64,000 bases of DNA from assembly GCA_964484195.1 (NCBI GenBank), contig CAZAER010000025.1:1-64000 (forward strand). The letters are read 5' to 3'. Source of the stretch: JALHOP01 sp964484195 (GTDB taxonomy: Bacteria > Myxococcota > XYA12-FULL-58-9 > JALHOP01). A program made the position numbers and the translations under genes. This document shows, one piece after another, positions 6,970 to 16,174 of the stretch. Under the pieces are notes generated by a model that was not told the origin of the DNA, ran no database searches, and saw only the letters and a program-made list of their open reading frames with translations. Positions within the stretch are counted from its first letter, which is position 1. Every line of letters begins with the position of its first letter.

Positions 6970-8621
6970 AAATCGATGGTCCGCGATAACGTAGAAACGC
7001 CGCTGCTGTCGAAGGCCTCGATGGCGACGACATAGCGCACGCCCTTGGACAACGCGCGCAGCTCGAGCCGCGCCGGCTCGTGGGCCCAGCGCTGATAGGT
7101 GGAGTGGAGACGGTCGGCGGCGATCCCCCAGCGCACGTTGTAACCGACTGCGCCGACGACCGGCTTCCAGGTGACGACGGCATTGCGAGCATCTTTCGCA
7201 CGGCGAACGCTGACGAGCTCTGGCGCGGCCGGGGGCGGACCATCGCCGTTCCCGAAGACGCGAATCTCGGCGATGGCGAGGTTCTCACCGGCACTATGGC
7301 CATGGCGATAACGCACCCAGCGCACCTTTGCCGGCTGCGACAGCTCGACATACGCGTTCGGCCGGTCACGCTCCTCGCGCGCCACCGCGAGCTGCGTCCA
7401 CTCGCGTCCGTTCGAGCCTTCGATGGCGAACGTCGTGTAGACACGTTTGGTGTTGGCGTAGATGTCCGCTTTCACGTCCGCATAGTCGACTTGCACCGCG
7501 CGAACGGTTTTGGCCGAGCCGAGGTCGACGGTGAGCGCCAGAGGAATCGCGGTCTGCTTGGCGCTCCAATACGTGCGCGGATCTTCGTCGGTGATCGGAT
7601 TCGATTTACGGTACGAGAGCAGCATCCAACCCGTGAACGTGCTCTCACCCGCGGCAAGCTTGTGGTCCGGCATGCGCTGGGGAAAATCGCCGAAGCGGGT
7701 GTCGACCCACATCTGTCCGTCATCGTGGAAACCGGCGGCGAACAAACCGATGCGCCGCTCGAAGGGCCAGTTCAAACCAATCCAGGCGGTACCGGTGTTC
7801 CAGAGGTTTCCGTACGCGTCTTCGAAGGTCGAGCCGTGTCCCGCGCCGTTGACGAACCCACCGGGTTTATACGCGACCGGGTTGTATGGCGCGTACTCGA
7901 ACGGTCCCAATGGCGTGGACCCAACGTAGACACCCGTGGCGTAGGCATTCTGCTCGGTACCCGGTGCCGCATACTGCAGGTAATAGCGGTCGCCGCGCTT
8001 GTTCATCCAAGCGCCCTCGAGGAACGGGCGTGTCTTCGTATCCTCGTGGTCTCGGCCAAAGCGCTCCCAACCGTGGGCTTCGGCGTCGAGGTTCACGAGC
8101 GGAACCGTGAGCCCAACCAGCGCCGGACCCGCGAGGTCGATCTGCGCGCCGTACAGAGGGAAGAGGTTCGACGCGCCCCAGTAGAGATACGTCTTGCCGT
8201 CGTCGTCGCGAAACAGCGCCGGGTCCCAGGGACCGGTCGGAGGCCCAACGCGCGTCAAAGCACGTGACGAGGCGCTCCAGCTCCCACTCGCCGGGGTGCT
8301 CGAGGTATAGAGCGGCGTCGGCGCCATCGCCGAGGGCAGCATCGACAACCGCGTATCGTCGGCGAGCACCGCCGGGGCTACGGGCTGGTCATCCGGCCAG
8401 CCGTTCGCTTGGACGAATCGCCAGCTGACGAGATCGCTCGAGGTCCAATAACCGTCGGCAAGGGTGGCGAACAAGAAGTATGCGCCGCCATAGCGGACAA
8501 CGACGGGGTCCGCCCCGGTTCGGTACGCGATGTGCTGATCCCGTTGCTCGGGACTGTAGCGGTAGTCGATGTCGATCGGGTTCGCCCAAGTCGCGAGCGC
8601 CAGCGTCAGCCATCGCCTCAT
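6966..8621 (-). CDS. Family 43 glycoside hydrolase with discoidin and FN3 domains
   Basis: A five-bladed GH43 propeller occupies about residues 20-330. The expected acidic residues are visible: Asp38 in RTGADPVVVRYGG (general base), Asp133 in GPWDPALFRDDDG (pKa modulator) and Glu202 in FLEGAWMNKRGD (general acid). An F5/8-type C (discoidin-like) carbohydrate-binding domain follows at about 340-455, then an FN3 module at about 460-551. GH43 enzymes hydrolyse arabinan, xylan or related side chains; substrate cannot be read here. The N-terminus MRRWLTLALATWA is a short signal-like segment, so export is likely. No SD is evident at this ATG. Confidence 0.88.
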   Translation of the reverse strand: MRRWLTLALATWANPIDIDYRYSPEQRDQHIAYRTGADPVVVRYGGAYFLFATLADGYWTSSDLVSWRFVQANGWPDDQPVAPAVLADDTRLSMLPSAMAPTPLYTSSTPASGSWSASSRALTRVGPPTGPWDPALFRDDDGKTYLYWGASNLFPLYGAQIDLAGPALVGLTVPLVNLDAEAHGWERFGRDHEDTKTRPFLEGAWMNKRGDRYYLQYAAPGTEQNAYATGVYVGSTPLGPFEYAPYNPVAYKPGGFVNGAGHGSTFEDAYGNLWNTGTAWIGLNWPFERRIGLFAAGFHDDGQMWVDTRFGDFPQRMPDHKLAAGESTFTGWMLLSYRKSNPITDEDPRTYWSAKQTAIPLALTVDLGSAKTVRAVQVDYADVKADIYANTKRVYTTFAIEGSNGREWTQLAVAREERDRPNAYVELSQPAKVRWVRYRHGHSAGENLAIAEIRVFGNGDGPPPAAPELVSVRRAKDARNAVVTWKPVVGAVGYNVRWGIAADRLHSTYQRWAHEPARLELRALSKGVRYVVAIEAFDSSGVSTLSRTIDF

Positions 8622-8731
8622 CCCCTGACTTGGTGACCGAACCAGGCACGTAGATCAACCCGATAGGAATGCGCATCGAGGTGCCCGTCGCGGCTTCCAA
8701 GAGCCAGCCCCTGGCCTGTAAGGTCGCCAGC

Positions 8732-10123
8732 GTGAGTCATCAGATCTCCCACGCCCGGCGGGTCGCCCACGAAGTCCTGCTGCGTGTCCTTCGCGACCAT
8801 GCTTTCGCCGACCGGGCGCTCGATGCCGCGCTCGACCGATCCGGCATGGACGAGCGCGACCGCGGCCTCGCCACCGAGCTGGTCTACGGCACCTTGCGGC
8901 AGCAGCAGCGACTCGACTTCTACCTTGGCCAGCTCGCGGAGCGGCCGTTGCGCAAGCTGCACCCCGCGGTGCTCATCGCCCTGCGCCTCGGTGCTTACCA
9001 GATCCTCGAAACGCGCATTCCGGCGCCGGTCGCTGTGAACGAGACGGTGAGCCTCATCCGCCACGGTCACAAATACGCCACCGGCTTTACCAACGCGCTG
9101 CTGCGCAAGCTCGCGACCTTGCACGAGCGCGGCGAGCTGCCGCGTTTGGAAGACATCCACGAGGATCCCATCGATCAGCTCGCGGTCGCGGGATCCCATC
9201 CGCACTGGTTCTTGCAGCGCGTCGTCGGCGAAGTCGGCATCGACGAAGCACGCGAGCTGGTGGCGGCAAACAACCGGCCGCCGCCGCTGTCGGTGCGCGT
9301 CAATCGTTTGCGCGCGAGCCGCGAAGACGTCGCAAAAGCTCTGACCGACGCCGGGGCAGAGGTCGACCTGCCCATTCATTTTCCCGAGGGGCTGCTGGCG
9401 CGTGGCCTGGGCTACGTGCGCAACGTCGCGGCTTTCAACGACGGGCACTTCACGGTGCAGGATCTCGCGGCTCAGCTCATTGGAGAGCTCTGCGGCCCCG
9501 CACCCGGTAGCGTCGTGCTCGACGTCTGCGCCGCGCCTGGCGGAAAGGCCACCCACCTCGCCGAGCTGATGGACGACGAGGGCATCGTGCTCGCGGTCGA
9601 CATCCATCCCGGGCGCACGCGCCTCATCGCCGACGCCGCGACGCGTCTCGGACTCAAATCGGTCGTGACTGCTGCAGCGGACGCGTCGGACGGCGCGGTG
9701 CTCGCGGAGAAGCTCGAGCAAACCGCCAAGACCCGCGAGGTCGACTTGGCTTTGGTCGACGCTCCATGCTCCGGCATGGGCACGCTGCGGCGAAATCCCG
9801 AGCTGCGCGGCCGGCAAGAGAGCACGATTCCCATGATGACGCGGCTCCAGGACGCGATCCTCGACAGCGTCGCCGGCGTCGTCAAACCCGGCGGAGCCCT
9901 GGTTTACGCGGTTTGCACGATCACCCGCGAAGAAGGCGTTGAGCGCATCGCGGCGTTTCTCGAGCGTCATCCCGAATTCGTGCCGGACTGGCCGCTCCAC
10001 AACCCTTCGCTCGCCCCCTTCAAGAACCTGCACGAGGGTCCAACACCGTTTCCCTATTTCCGTACGTGGCCTCAGCGTCACGACGTCGATGGGTTCTTTG
10101 CGGCCCGGTTGGTGAAGAAGTAA
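8732..10123 (+). CDS. rsmB: 16S rRNA (cytosine-967-C5)-methyltransferase
   Basis: An N-terminal NusB-like RNA-binding domain (ARRVAHEVLLRVL to LRKL) is followed by a Rossmann methyltransferase. Visible motifs are the SAM-binding LDVCAAPGGKATHLAE, the DAPCSGMGTLRRNPE motif with one conserved Cys, and the second Cys in LVYAVCTITREEG that forms the covalent intermediate with C5 of cytosine. RsmB methylates 16S rRNA C967. I chose GTG at 8732 because an AAGG lies 8 bases upstream and the domain begins just after. ATG at 8669, 21 codons earlier, is an alternative. The transglycosylase gene starts 11 bases after its stop. Confidence 0.93.
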   Translation: MSHQISHARRVAHEVLLRVLRDHAFADRALDAALDRSGMDERDRGLATELVYGTLRQQQRLDFYLGQLAERPLRKLHPAVLIALRLGAYQILETRIPAPVAVNETVSLIRHGHKYATGFTNALLRKLATLHERGELPRLEDIHEDPIDQLAVAGSHPHWFLQRVVGEVGIDEARELVAANNRPPPLSVRVNRLRASREDVAKALTDAGAEVDLPIHFPEGLLARGLGYVRNVAAFNDGHFTVQDLAAQLIGELCGPAPGSVVLDVCAAPGGKATHLAELMDDEGIVLAVDIHPGRTRLIADAATRLGLKSVVTAAADASDGAVLAEKLEQTAKTREVDLALVDAPCSGMGTLRRNPELRGRQESTIPMMTRLQDAILDSVAGVVKPGGALVYAVCTITREEGVERIAAFLERHPEFVPDWPLHNPSLAPFKNLHEGPTPFPYFRTWPQRHDVDGFFAARLVKK

Positions 10124-10134
10124 GTTCGTAGAAG

Positions 10135-12003
10135 ATGTTCCGAACCGCATGCATAGGCCTCGCGACGCTGATCTGCAGCCAGGCGGCAGCCCAAGAAGCC
10201 GGGTCGCGGCCGCCGGTGCGCGGCACGATTCCCATGCTCATCAACGCGGCGGAGGAGCCCACGGAGCCCGACGCCGTCTCGGGTGAGGCACCAGGCTCGG
10301 TCACCGAGCTCTTGGGAGGCTCTGCCCTCCAGGAAAGCGAGCACGACGTCTCCGAGAGCCGCGGCCGCTGGGCGATGCGTGAGCTTCTGGCGCTGGGGTT
10401 CGCGCAGTCGGAGGGTGTCGAAGCGCGTGTCGCCGCCATCGTGCGCGGCATGGAAGATCGGGTCTTCGACGATCAGATCGCTCTCATGCGCGAAGACGCT
10501 TGGCTCGACGGCTTCGAGCGTGCGCAGGCTCTCGCGTCACTGCGGCCGTTCACCACGCACCAGGTCGCACGCGTTTCCACCCAGGGCTACGACATCCCGA
10601 TCGTCGACCACGAGCTCGTCGACGCCTGGATCGACTACTTCACCGGCAGGGGTCGCTGGTTCTTCGAGCGCTGGCTCGGCCGCAGCGAACGTTACATCCC
10701 GATGATGCGGCCGATCCTCGAGCAATACGGCATCCCCAAAGACCTCGTGTACCTGGCGATGATCGAGAGCGGCTTCTCCGCTAAAGCGTACTCGCCTGCG
10801 GCTGCCGCGGGCTACTGGCAGTTCATTCCCGGGACCGCGAAGCTCTACGGCATGCGCATGAACGCCTGGGCCGACGAGCGCCGCGACTTCGTGATCGCGA
10901 CGCACGCCGCGGCGCGATATCTGTCGATGCTCCACAAACATTTCGGCGACTGGCATCTCGCCTGGGCCGGCTACAACGCCGGTGAGGGCCGCATCGGGCG
11001 GGCGCTCGCCAAGACCGGCGCCAAGTCGTTCTGGGAGCTCGTCGACCAAAACGCGTTGCCGCGCGAAACCCAGCACTACGTCCCGAAGATCATCGCCGCG
11101 GCCATCGTCGCGAAGAACAAAGAGCACTTCGGCTTCGCGCGCTACGACGCCTTGCGCCCTCTCGTGTACGAAGAAATCGAAGTCACCGAAGCTCTGGATC
11201 TCAAGCTCGTCGCCAAGGAGCTCGAGGTCGAGCCCGAGAGCCTGCGCGAGCTCAATCCGATGCTCATCTACGACATCACACCGCCGGGAAAACCTTATGC
11301 GTTACGTCTGCCGGTCGGCACCGGCCAGCGGGTGAAGACTTGGATGGCCTCGCTGCCACCGTCACAGCGTCTGACCTACGTGACCCACAGGGTCGCCAAG
11401 GGAGACACGCTCTCGTCGATCGCCAAGATCTTCAACACCACGTCGCAGATGGTGCAGGACTTCAATCACATCAAGAGCGCCAAATCTCTGCGCGTCGGTC
11501 AGGAGCTGATCATCCCCAGCTTGCGCGGCATCGCCAACAAGGACGCTGGGCCCAAAGGCGTAGTGAGCCCGTCATCGTCCGACGTGGCGAAGCTCACTGC
11601 CGCGACTCCCACCGCTGCAGAGGCGTCCGCTACGACGGCCAGTCTGCCGCCGAGCAGTCCGGCTCCGGCCACCGGCCAAGCTCCCCAGGTGACCGCTTCG
11701 GCGTACCAGAAGCCGCAAGCAGCCTCGAACGATCCGAACGACGTCATCGTCGCCGCCATCCTCGCCCGCAACCGGGAGCCCGGAGCGGCCGGCTCGAACC
11801 CGCCGTCGTCGCGTCCGCAAAAACCGCTAGCGCCTCAGGCGCCGCCCAAAGGCAAGGCCTCGACACACGTGGTCGAAGCCGGCGACACCCTCTGGTCGAT
11901 CTCGCAGAAGTACGGTGCGACGGTCGCCGACGTGAAGCGTTGGAATGGCATCCGCGGTAGCGGAATCAAGGCTGGCGACAAGCTCAAGGTCTATACGCAG
12001 TAG
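10135..12003 (+). CDS. Lytic murein transglycosylase with two LysM domains (MltD-like)
   Basis: A signal peptide (MFRTACIGLATLICSQAAAQ) leads to an SLT/goose-lysozyme-type domain at about 190-310. Catalytic Glu lies in LAMIESGFSAKAYSPAAAAG, followed by YWQFIPGTAKLYGM and the conserved WAGYNAGEGRI. Two LysM peptidoglycan-binding modules follow at about 417-460 and 578-621, separated by a Ser/Ala/Pro-rich linker. The enzyme cleaves glycan strands to 1,6-anhydro-MurNAc ends in the periplasm. It is probably co-transcribed with rsmB. Its last 20 bases overlap the 3' end of the convergent desaturase-like gene. Confidence 0.95.
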   Translation: MFRTACIGLATLICSQAAAQEAGSRPPVRGTIPMLINAAEEPTEPDAVSGEAPGSVTELLGGSALQESEHDVSESRGRWAMRELLALGFAQSEGVEARVAAIVRGMEDRVFDDQIALMREDAWLDGFERAQALASLRPFTTHQVARVSTQGYDIPIVDHELVDAWIDYFTGRGRWFFERWLGRSERYIPMMRPILEQYGIPKDLVYLAMIESGFSAKAYSPAAAAGYWQFIPGTAKLYGMRMNAWADERRDFVIATHAAARYLSMLHKHFGDWHLAWAGYNAGEGRIGRALAKTGAKSFWELVDQNALPRETQHYVPKIIAAAIVAKNKEHFGFARYDALRPLVYEEIEVTEALDLKLVAKELEVEPESLRELNPMLIYDITPPGKPYALRLPVGTGQRVKTWMASLPPSQRLTYVTHRVAKGDTLSSIAKIFNTTSQMVQDFNHIKSAKSLRVGQELIIPSLRGIANKDAGPKGVVSPSSSDVAKLTAATPTAAEASATTASLPPSSPAPATGQAPQVTASAYQKPQAASNDPNDVIVAAILARNREPGAAGSNPPSSRPQKPLAPQAPPKGKASTHVVEAGDTLWSISQKYGATVADVKRWNGIRGSGIKAGDKLKVYTQ

Positions 12004-12910
12004 CTCTCGCTGCCGTCCGCGGCGAGGGGAGCATCACGCGCACCGGCTCCAGGTGTTGCCACATGACGCCGGCGCGTCCCCACGCACGGTCCTCGAGCCC
12101 GAAGACGGTCGGGCGGGCATCGGGAAGCTCGAAGGTCCCGAAGATCCGATCCCAGATCATCAGCGCAACGCCGTAGTTCAAGCGATCGCGATCGGGCGTG
12201 TGATGAACCGCGTGCGCGTTTGGTGAGGTGAACACGCGAGCCAGCCATCGCCAGCGCCGCCTGGGGAAGTCGATGTTGGAGTGGTTGAACGAGTCGAGCA
12301 GGAGGATCGGCAGCGCAAAGCCGTAGGTGAACACCTCGGGTGACAGGCCGATGACGTAAGAGACGAGCATCACGCCGGTCAGCTTTAGCGTTGCATCCAC
12401 GACATGCGACCGTCCGCTCGCGAGGACAGTCAGCTCGGCGGTTCCGTGATGCAGCTTGTGAAAGTGCCACATGAAACCGACGCGATGCTGGGTCCAGTGA
12501 TAGACCCAGAGATAGAAGTCGAGGACCAGGAATCCCACGATGCCCTGGACGAGCGCGGGCACTCCGTTGGCGCTCATGCTCCACATCGGTGTTCCCCAGC
12601 TCAGGGTCTGCGGAATCACGAAGAGCGTCACGAACACGGAGGCCAAGCGCTTGAACGACACGAAGGCGGCGTTCTTGAGATTCTCGTCGCTGACCGCAGC
12701 GTAGTCGGCGTGGCGGAACAGCGCTTCGACCGCCAGCAAGACGATCACCGCGGCGATCTGCACGACGTTATGGGCGCTGTGATCGAGGATGAGCGGCGCG
12801 AGCAACGTCGCGAGGACCAGGCCAAAGAGCACGCGTGGGTGCTGCCGCTGCAAGCGACTACCGGAGAAGAGAAGGACCGTCGTTCCGAGGGCGAGATAGA
12901 CGAAAACCAT
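11984..12910 (-). CDS. Sterol desaturase / fatty acid hydroxylase family membrane protein
   Basis: The 308-residue protein has several transmembrane segments and the histidine clusters of the di-iron FA_hydroxylase superfamily: HWTQH and HKLHH around residues 150-165, NHSN near 225, and NAHAVHHTPD near 248. These clusters bind a non-haem di-iron centre used to hydroxylate or desaturate lipids, sterols or carotenoids. The substrate cannot be told from sequence. The start ATG at 12910 is 9 bases from the stop of the upstream minus-strand gene (12920), so the two may form an operon. Confidence 0.9.
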   Translation of the reverse strand: MVFVYLALGTTVLLFSGSRLQRQHPRVLFGLVLATLLAPLILDHSAHNVVQIAAVIVLLAVEALFRHADYAAVSDENLKNAAFVSFKRLASVFVTLFVIPQTLSWGTPMWSMSANGVPALVQGIVGFLVLDFYLWVYHWTQHRVGFMWHFHKLHHGTAELTVLASGRSHVVDATLKLTGVMLVSYVIGLSPEVFTYGFALPILLLDSFNHSNIDFPRRRWRWLARVFTSPNAHAVHHTPDRDRLNYGVALMIWDRIFGTFELPDARPTVFGLEDRAWGRAGVMWQHLEPVRVMLPSPRTAARATAYRP

Positions 12911-12919
12911 GGGGTGCCC

Positions 12920-13438
12920 TCACAACCACAACGGCGGGCGAAGCACCGTCGCACGCTGTTCGAGCGCCACCAAATGCGTGTCGAGGCGCACGGTCTGGGG
13001 AATGGCGCGGTGATCGTTGTTGCTGTTGATCACCGTCATCGTCGTGCCGTCGGTGTGCACGAGGATGGCGGCGTGCTCGTTGTTTGGCCAAAAGACGATC
13101 GAACCAGGCGGCGCAGAGGCCATGGGTACCGGCGTGAACCCGCGCGCCAGCAGCGCACCGCGCAACACGTCGGGAAATCCGTTCATCGGCTGGAAGGTGA
13201 GGCTCAAGTCGGGGAAGCCGACCTGGCTCAAGACGCTGGCGACGAAGGTCGCACATAGGCCGCCCTGGTTTGCGGGGTTGGCGGCAAATGCGACGGGAAT
13301 GCCGAGCTCCAGGGCGCGGGTGTACGTCACAGCGCCGAGGAAGCTGCTTGCGCGCTGAACGGCCGCCGGGCCGATGCCCGTCACCGCAGGGAATACCGCG
13401 GGTGACACGTATCCCGTCGTTCCGACGATGGACGTCAT
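12920..13438 (-). CDS. Putative CHAP/NlpC-like cysteine amidohydrolase
   Basis: The 172-residue product has the order of catalytic elements seen in CHAP-type peptidases: Cys62 at the start of a helix in GGLCATFVASVLSQ, then PPGSIVFWPNNEHAAILVH with His122, then VINSNND with candidate polar residues near 138-140. CHAP domains usually cut peptidoglycan peptides or glutathionylspermidine-like amides. No signal peptide is visible, so it may act in the cytoplasm or as an effector. The family call is inferred from the motif pattern only. An AGAGG lies just upstream of the ATG. Confidence 0.6.
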   Translation of the reverse strand: MTSIVGTTGYVSPAVFPAVTGIGPAAVQRASSFLGAVTYTRALELGIPVAFAANPANQGGLCATFVASVLSQVGFPDLSLTFQPMNGFPDVLRGALLARGFTPVPMASAPPGSIVFWPNNEHAAILVHTDGTTMTVINSNNDHRAIPQTVRLDTHLVALEQRATVLRPPLWL

Positions 13439-13540
13439 GGGAGCCTCTAGATGTGGGGTGAGGCTCGAATATCGGCCGCTAGGCCATCAGGGTGCGTGGA
13501 CTCTAGAACGCTGCCTGCGCCAGCGACGGGCGGCGGGCGT

Positions 13541-13735
13541 CTAGTCGTTGGCTTGAGGAGCGGGACCGCGGTTGGCGCAGCCGCCTTGGAGACGCATGAC
13601 GCACTCGAGGAAGGTGACGTCTTTGCGCGAGAGTAGCGCAGCGGCCAGACACCGCATGTAGGCGCTCATGCCGAACTCGTGAATGATGGTTGGCGCATTC
13701 ACAACCAAATTCCGCGTCGTAATGAGACCGCGCAT
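13541..13735 (-). CDS. Small 64-residue protein of unknown function
   Basis: ATG at 13733-13735 has a GGGGTG Shine-Dalgarno 6 bases upstream on the minus strand. The product reads as a compact helical protein (IIHEFGMSAYMRCLAAALLS, then DVTFLECVMRLQGG) with a polar tail, and does not look like an out-of-frame translation. It has no signal peptide or membrane segment. A perfect 15-bp palindrome lies upstream, suggesting regulated expression. I do not recognise the family. The surrounding space holds no competing gene. Confidence 0.55.
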   Translation of the reverse strand: MRGLITTRNLVVNAPTIIHEFGMSAYMRCLAAALLSRKDVTFLECVMRLQGGCANRGPAPQAND

Positions 13736-13767
13736 GATACACCCCGGCTACAAGAGAGTATCGGCAA

Positions 13768-13782
13768 AACCTTAATAAGGTT
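13768..13782. promoter_or_regulatory. Perfect 15-bp palindrome, candidate operator
   Basis: AACCTTAATAAGGTT is a perfect inverted repeat around a central A, 33 bases upstream of the small minus-strand gene at 13541-13735. It is AT-rich in a GC-rich background, as expected for an operator. The rest of 13783-13967 shows nothing else I can support. Confidence 0.45.
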
Positions 13783-13967
13783 GCGACAGTACAAACCCTT
13801 ACAGGTTCATACATCGCGCCCGACACCCTTCTAACCCGAAACGGCACAGTCGTCGAATTTTGTGACTAAAAATCGGCGAGGTAGCCCTAGCGGCCGCGTA
13901 CGTAGATCGATCCGAGCCGACCTGACAAGGGGTTTTACGCAGCGTGTCATGATCTCGGGGTGCCCAA

Positions 13968-15365
13968 ATGTCGCTGCCCGGTCCGACCGGTGCTACATCT
14001 TCCCCGGTGTCCTACGCTCGCTCACTCCCCCCCATTGTGACCTTTGCTCTTCTCCTCGCCGCTGGATCCGCTTCCGCGGATGGACGCGCCGCGGTCAAAC
14101 AGGCCGAGGGGCTGCTGGCCGAGCAGGAGAAAGACATCCCGCAAGCCTTGGGGCTGTTGCGCGAGGCGGCAAAGCTCGACCCGAGCGATATCGACGTCGC
14201 GTTCGACCGCGCCCGCATTGCCCTGGAGCATGCGGATCTCGCGCAGCCCGCAGACTATGACGACTATCTCAAGCTCGAGCCGGTGACGGCGGACCAACGG
14301 TTGTTGCGGGCGTACATCTTGGCGGCACGTGGACGAACCGACGAAGCGCGCGTCGAGGCGCAAGGCGCCGCCGCCGCGGACCCGACGAATACCGAAGCGC
14401 TCGGGCTCGTGCAGGCACTTGCCCCGAGCAGCGATCCCACCCCAGCCGACGACGCCATCGCCGGCCGTGTCCGCGTTTTCGGACGTTACGACACCAACGT
14501 GAGCGTTCTTCCCGACCGCACCGCGGCGGGGAGCTCGGCCGATCCCAACGCCGTCGCCGACGCCACCGATCGTCGCCGCGCCGCTGGCGCCCTTGGCGTG
14601 GAGGGTGATGTGCGCTGGACGCCTGTGCGAGGCGTCACAGAATTCTCGCTGCTTGGCGGCCTATCGTTCTTGGCGCACGTCAACGGGCGCAACGACGAAA
14701 CGGACGCGGCGGGGAACATCCTGAAGCAAGGCGCGAAAACGTACGACTACGGCACCGTCGACTTGCAAGCGCGTCTCGCCTTCCCGCGCGACCGCTGGAA
14801 CAGCGCCATCGAGCTCTACGGCTCGAGCGTGTTCATCGAGACCTTCCAAAAGCGCTACCTCACGGAGGGCACGCTCCTCGGCGCGGCCAACTACGCGATC
14901 GACGAGGGCAAGAGCTTCCGCGTCGGCGCCTATGGGCTCGGCGGCCTGCGCAGCTTCGGCGCGGGCTTCGGAGATCGCGACGGCCAACGGGTCGAGGGTG
15001 GCCTCACGGCCGACTACGGCAAGCGACGGGTCGGTCTCGGCGTGCGCGGCGGCTACCAAATGGAGCTCGCGAACGACAGCCTCACCGAGCGCGGCCCGCA
15101 GGCCATGGCGTACGTTCGCGGCAGCATCGATCGCTTGGACGGCATCGCCTCCTTCGTCTTTCAGAAGCGCGACTACTACAAGATCGATCGCAACGACTCG
15201 CGCTTCGGACCGACCGTGCAGCTGGCGTACGCCATGAACGATACGATCGCCGTCGTCGGCATCTACCAGTACCTGCGCAACGTCTCGACGGTCGCCGACG
15301 GCGCCGCTATCGACTACGACTACTCGCGACACCTTGCGACGCTCGGCCTCGAGGCCCGGCTCTAG
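13968..15365 (+). CDS. Exported TPR protein with C-terminal outer-membrane beta-barrel
   Basis: After a signal sequence (hydrophobic core IVTFALLLAAGSASA ending near residue 37), residues about 38-150 form TPR-like helical repeats. About 160-465 is a series of amphipathic strands with alternating aromatic residues, ending in LATLGLEARL, as in outer-membrane barrels. The TPR-plus-barrel layout resembles surface-lipoprotein-assembly modifiers, but homology is inference. ATG at 13968 has a GGGG SD; GTG at 14007 would give a shorter signal peptide. The FecR-domain gene starts 7 bases after the stop, so the two are surely one operon. Confidence 0.8.
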   Translation: MSLPGPTGATSSPVSYARSLPPIVTFALLLAAGSASADGRAAVKQAEGLLAEQEKDIPQALGLLREAAKLDPSDIDVAFDRARIALEHADLAQPADYDDYLKLEPVTADQRLLRAYILAARGRTDEARVEAQGAAAADPTNTEALGLVQALAPSSDPTPADDAIAGRVRVFGRYDTNVSVLPDRTAAGSSADPNAVADATDRRRAAGALGVEGDVRWTPVRGVTEFSLLGGLSFLAHVNGRNDETDAAGNILKQGAKTYDYGTVDLQARLAFPRDRWNSAIELYGSSVFIETFQKRYLTEGTLLGAANYAIDEGKSFRVGAYGLGGLRSFGAGFGDRDGQRVEGGLTADYGKRRVGLGVRGGYQMELANDSLTERGPQAMAYVRGSIDRLDGIASFVFQKRDYYKIDRNDSRFGPTVQLAYAMNDTIAVVGIYQYLRNVSTVADGAAIDYDYSRHLATLGLEARL

Positions 15366-15371
15366 GAGGCG

Positions 15372-16154
15372 ATGATGATCAGCGCTCTCGTTGTGAGTGT
15401 TCTGGTAAGCCAAGCCGCTGGCCCCTCCGATGGACGCGTCGTGCTCACGCATGGCGACGTCGTCGTCCGCACCGCCGACACCAGCATCAAGGGCATGCCG
15501 GGCGTCCTCGTCCGCCAAGGCGATCAGGTTCGCACCGGCCCGGAGAGCGGCGTGCGCTTGCTCTTGGGTGGCAGCGCGGTCGTCGATCTCGGTGCCAACA
15601 CCTCGATGGTCGTCACCCGCGCAGGCACCTCGAGCTCGGAGACCAAGATCAAGGTCTGGAGCGGTCGGCTCTGGGCGCGCGTCTCCTCGCTCTTCGGCAA
15701 CAACGCGAAGTTCGAGGTCGAGAGCCCGAACGCCGTCGCAGGTGTGCGCGGAACCGAGTTCATCTTCGATGTTTCGCCGGATGGCGGCACCGAGGTCACA
15801 GTGCTCGATGGCTCTGTCGCCGTCACTGCCCGCGATGGCGGACCGGCGCGTTTGCTCGAGGTCGGCGACCGCATCAGCGCCAAGAACACCAAAGATCTTG
15901 CCCAGAGCCGCGCGTCCGAGAGTGAGCGCCATGGGTTGCGATCGGCAGTCTCCTCCGGCGGACGCTTGAACGCCGCCAGCGCGCCGTCACGCTTCACCGC
16001 CATCAGCAACGTGTCGCGGCCGGCACGCGACGCCAAGGGACCCGCGGCGCCCAACCTGCCGAAGTTCGATAGCCGCCAGGCCATTCCGCCGATCGATCTC
16101 GATCCGGCATCGGGCCGCACGCGCATCCGCGGAAACATCCAGCTCATCGACTAG
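15372..16154 (+). CDS. Exported FecR-domain protein
   Basis: A short signal peptide is followed by a FecR domain (about 20-165): VLTHGDVVVRT, then GDQVRTGPESGVRLLLGG, then VESPNAVAGVRGTEFIF, the hallmark of this fold. The C-terminal 95 residues are polar and low in complexity. Unlike classical FecR anti-sigma factors, there is no cytoplasmic N-terminal domain or transmembrane helix. It is therefore more likely a periplasmic binding partner of the upstream barrel protein. The AGGAGG SD (15364-15369) overlaps the upstream stop codon. Tandem ATG codons at 15372 and 15375 are possible starts, the second better spaced. Confidence 0.88.
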   Translation: MMISALVVSVLVSQAAGPSDGRVVLTHGDVVVRTADTSIKGMPGVLVRQGDQVRTGPESGVRLLLGGSAVVDLGANTSMVVTRAGTSSSETKIKVWSGRLWARVSSLFGNNAKFEVESPNAVAGVRGTEFIFDVSPDGGTEVTVLDGSVAVTARDGGPARLLEVGDRISAKNTKDLAQSRASESERHGLRSAVSSGGRLNAASAPSRFTAISNVSRPARDAKGPAAPNLPKFDSRQAIPPIDLDPASGRTRIRGNIQLID

Positions 16155-16174
16155 CAGACCCATCGGGGAGGTCC

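Noticed and set aside
8618..10150. Long minus-strand frame antisense to rsmB
   Set aside because: It is a shadow of the rsmB coding frame; the product is Arg/Val-rich without motifs.
14661..15932. Long minus-strand frame antisense to the barrel and FecR genes
   Set aside because: It spans two real genes and their junction, and has typical shadow composition.
16155..16174. Possible fluoride riboswitch upstream of crcB
   Set aside because: The gap is only 20 bases and has no room for the aptamer fold.
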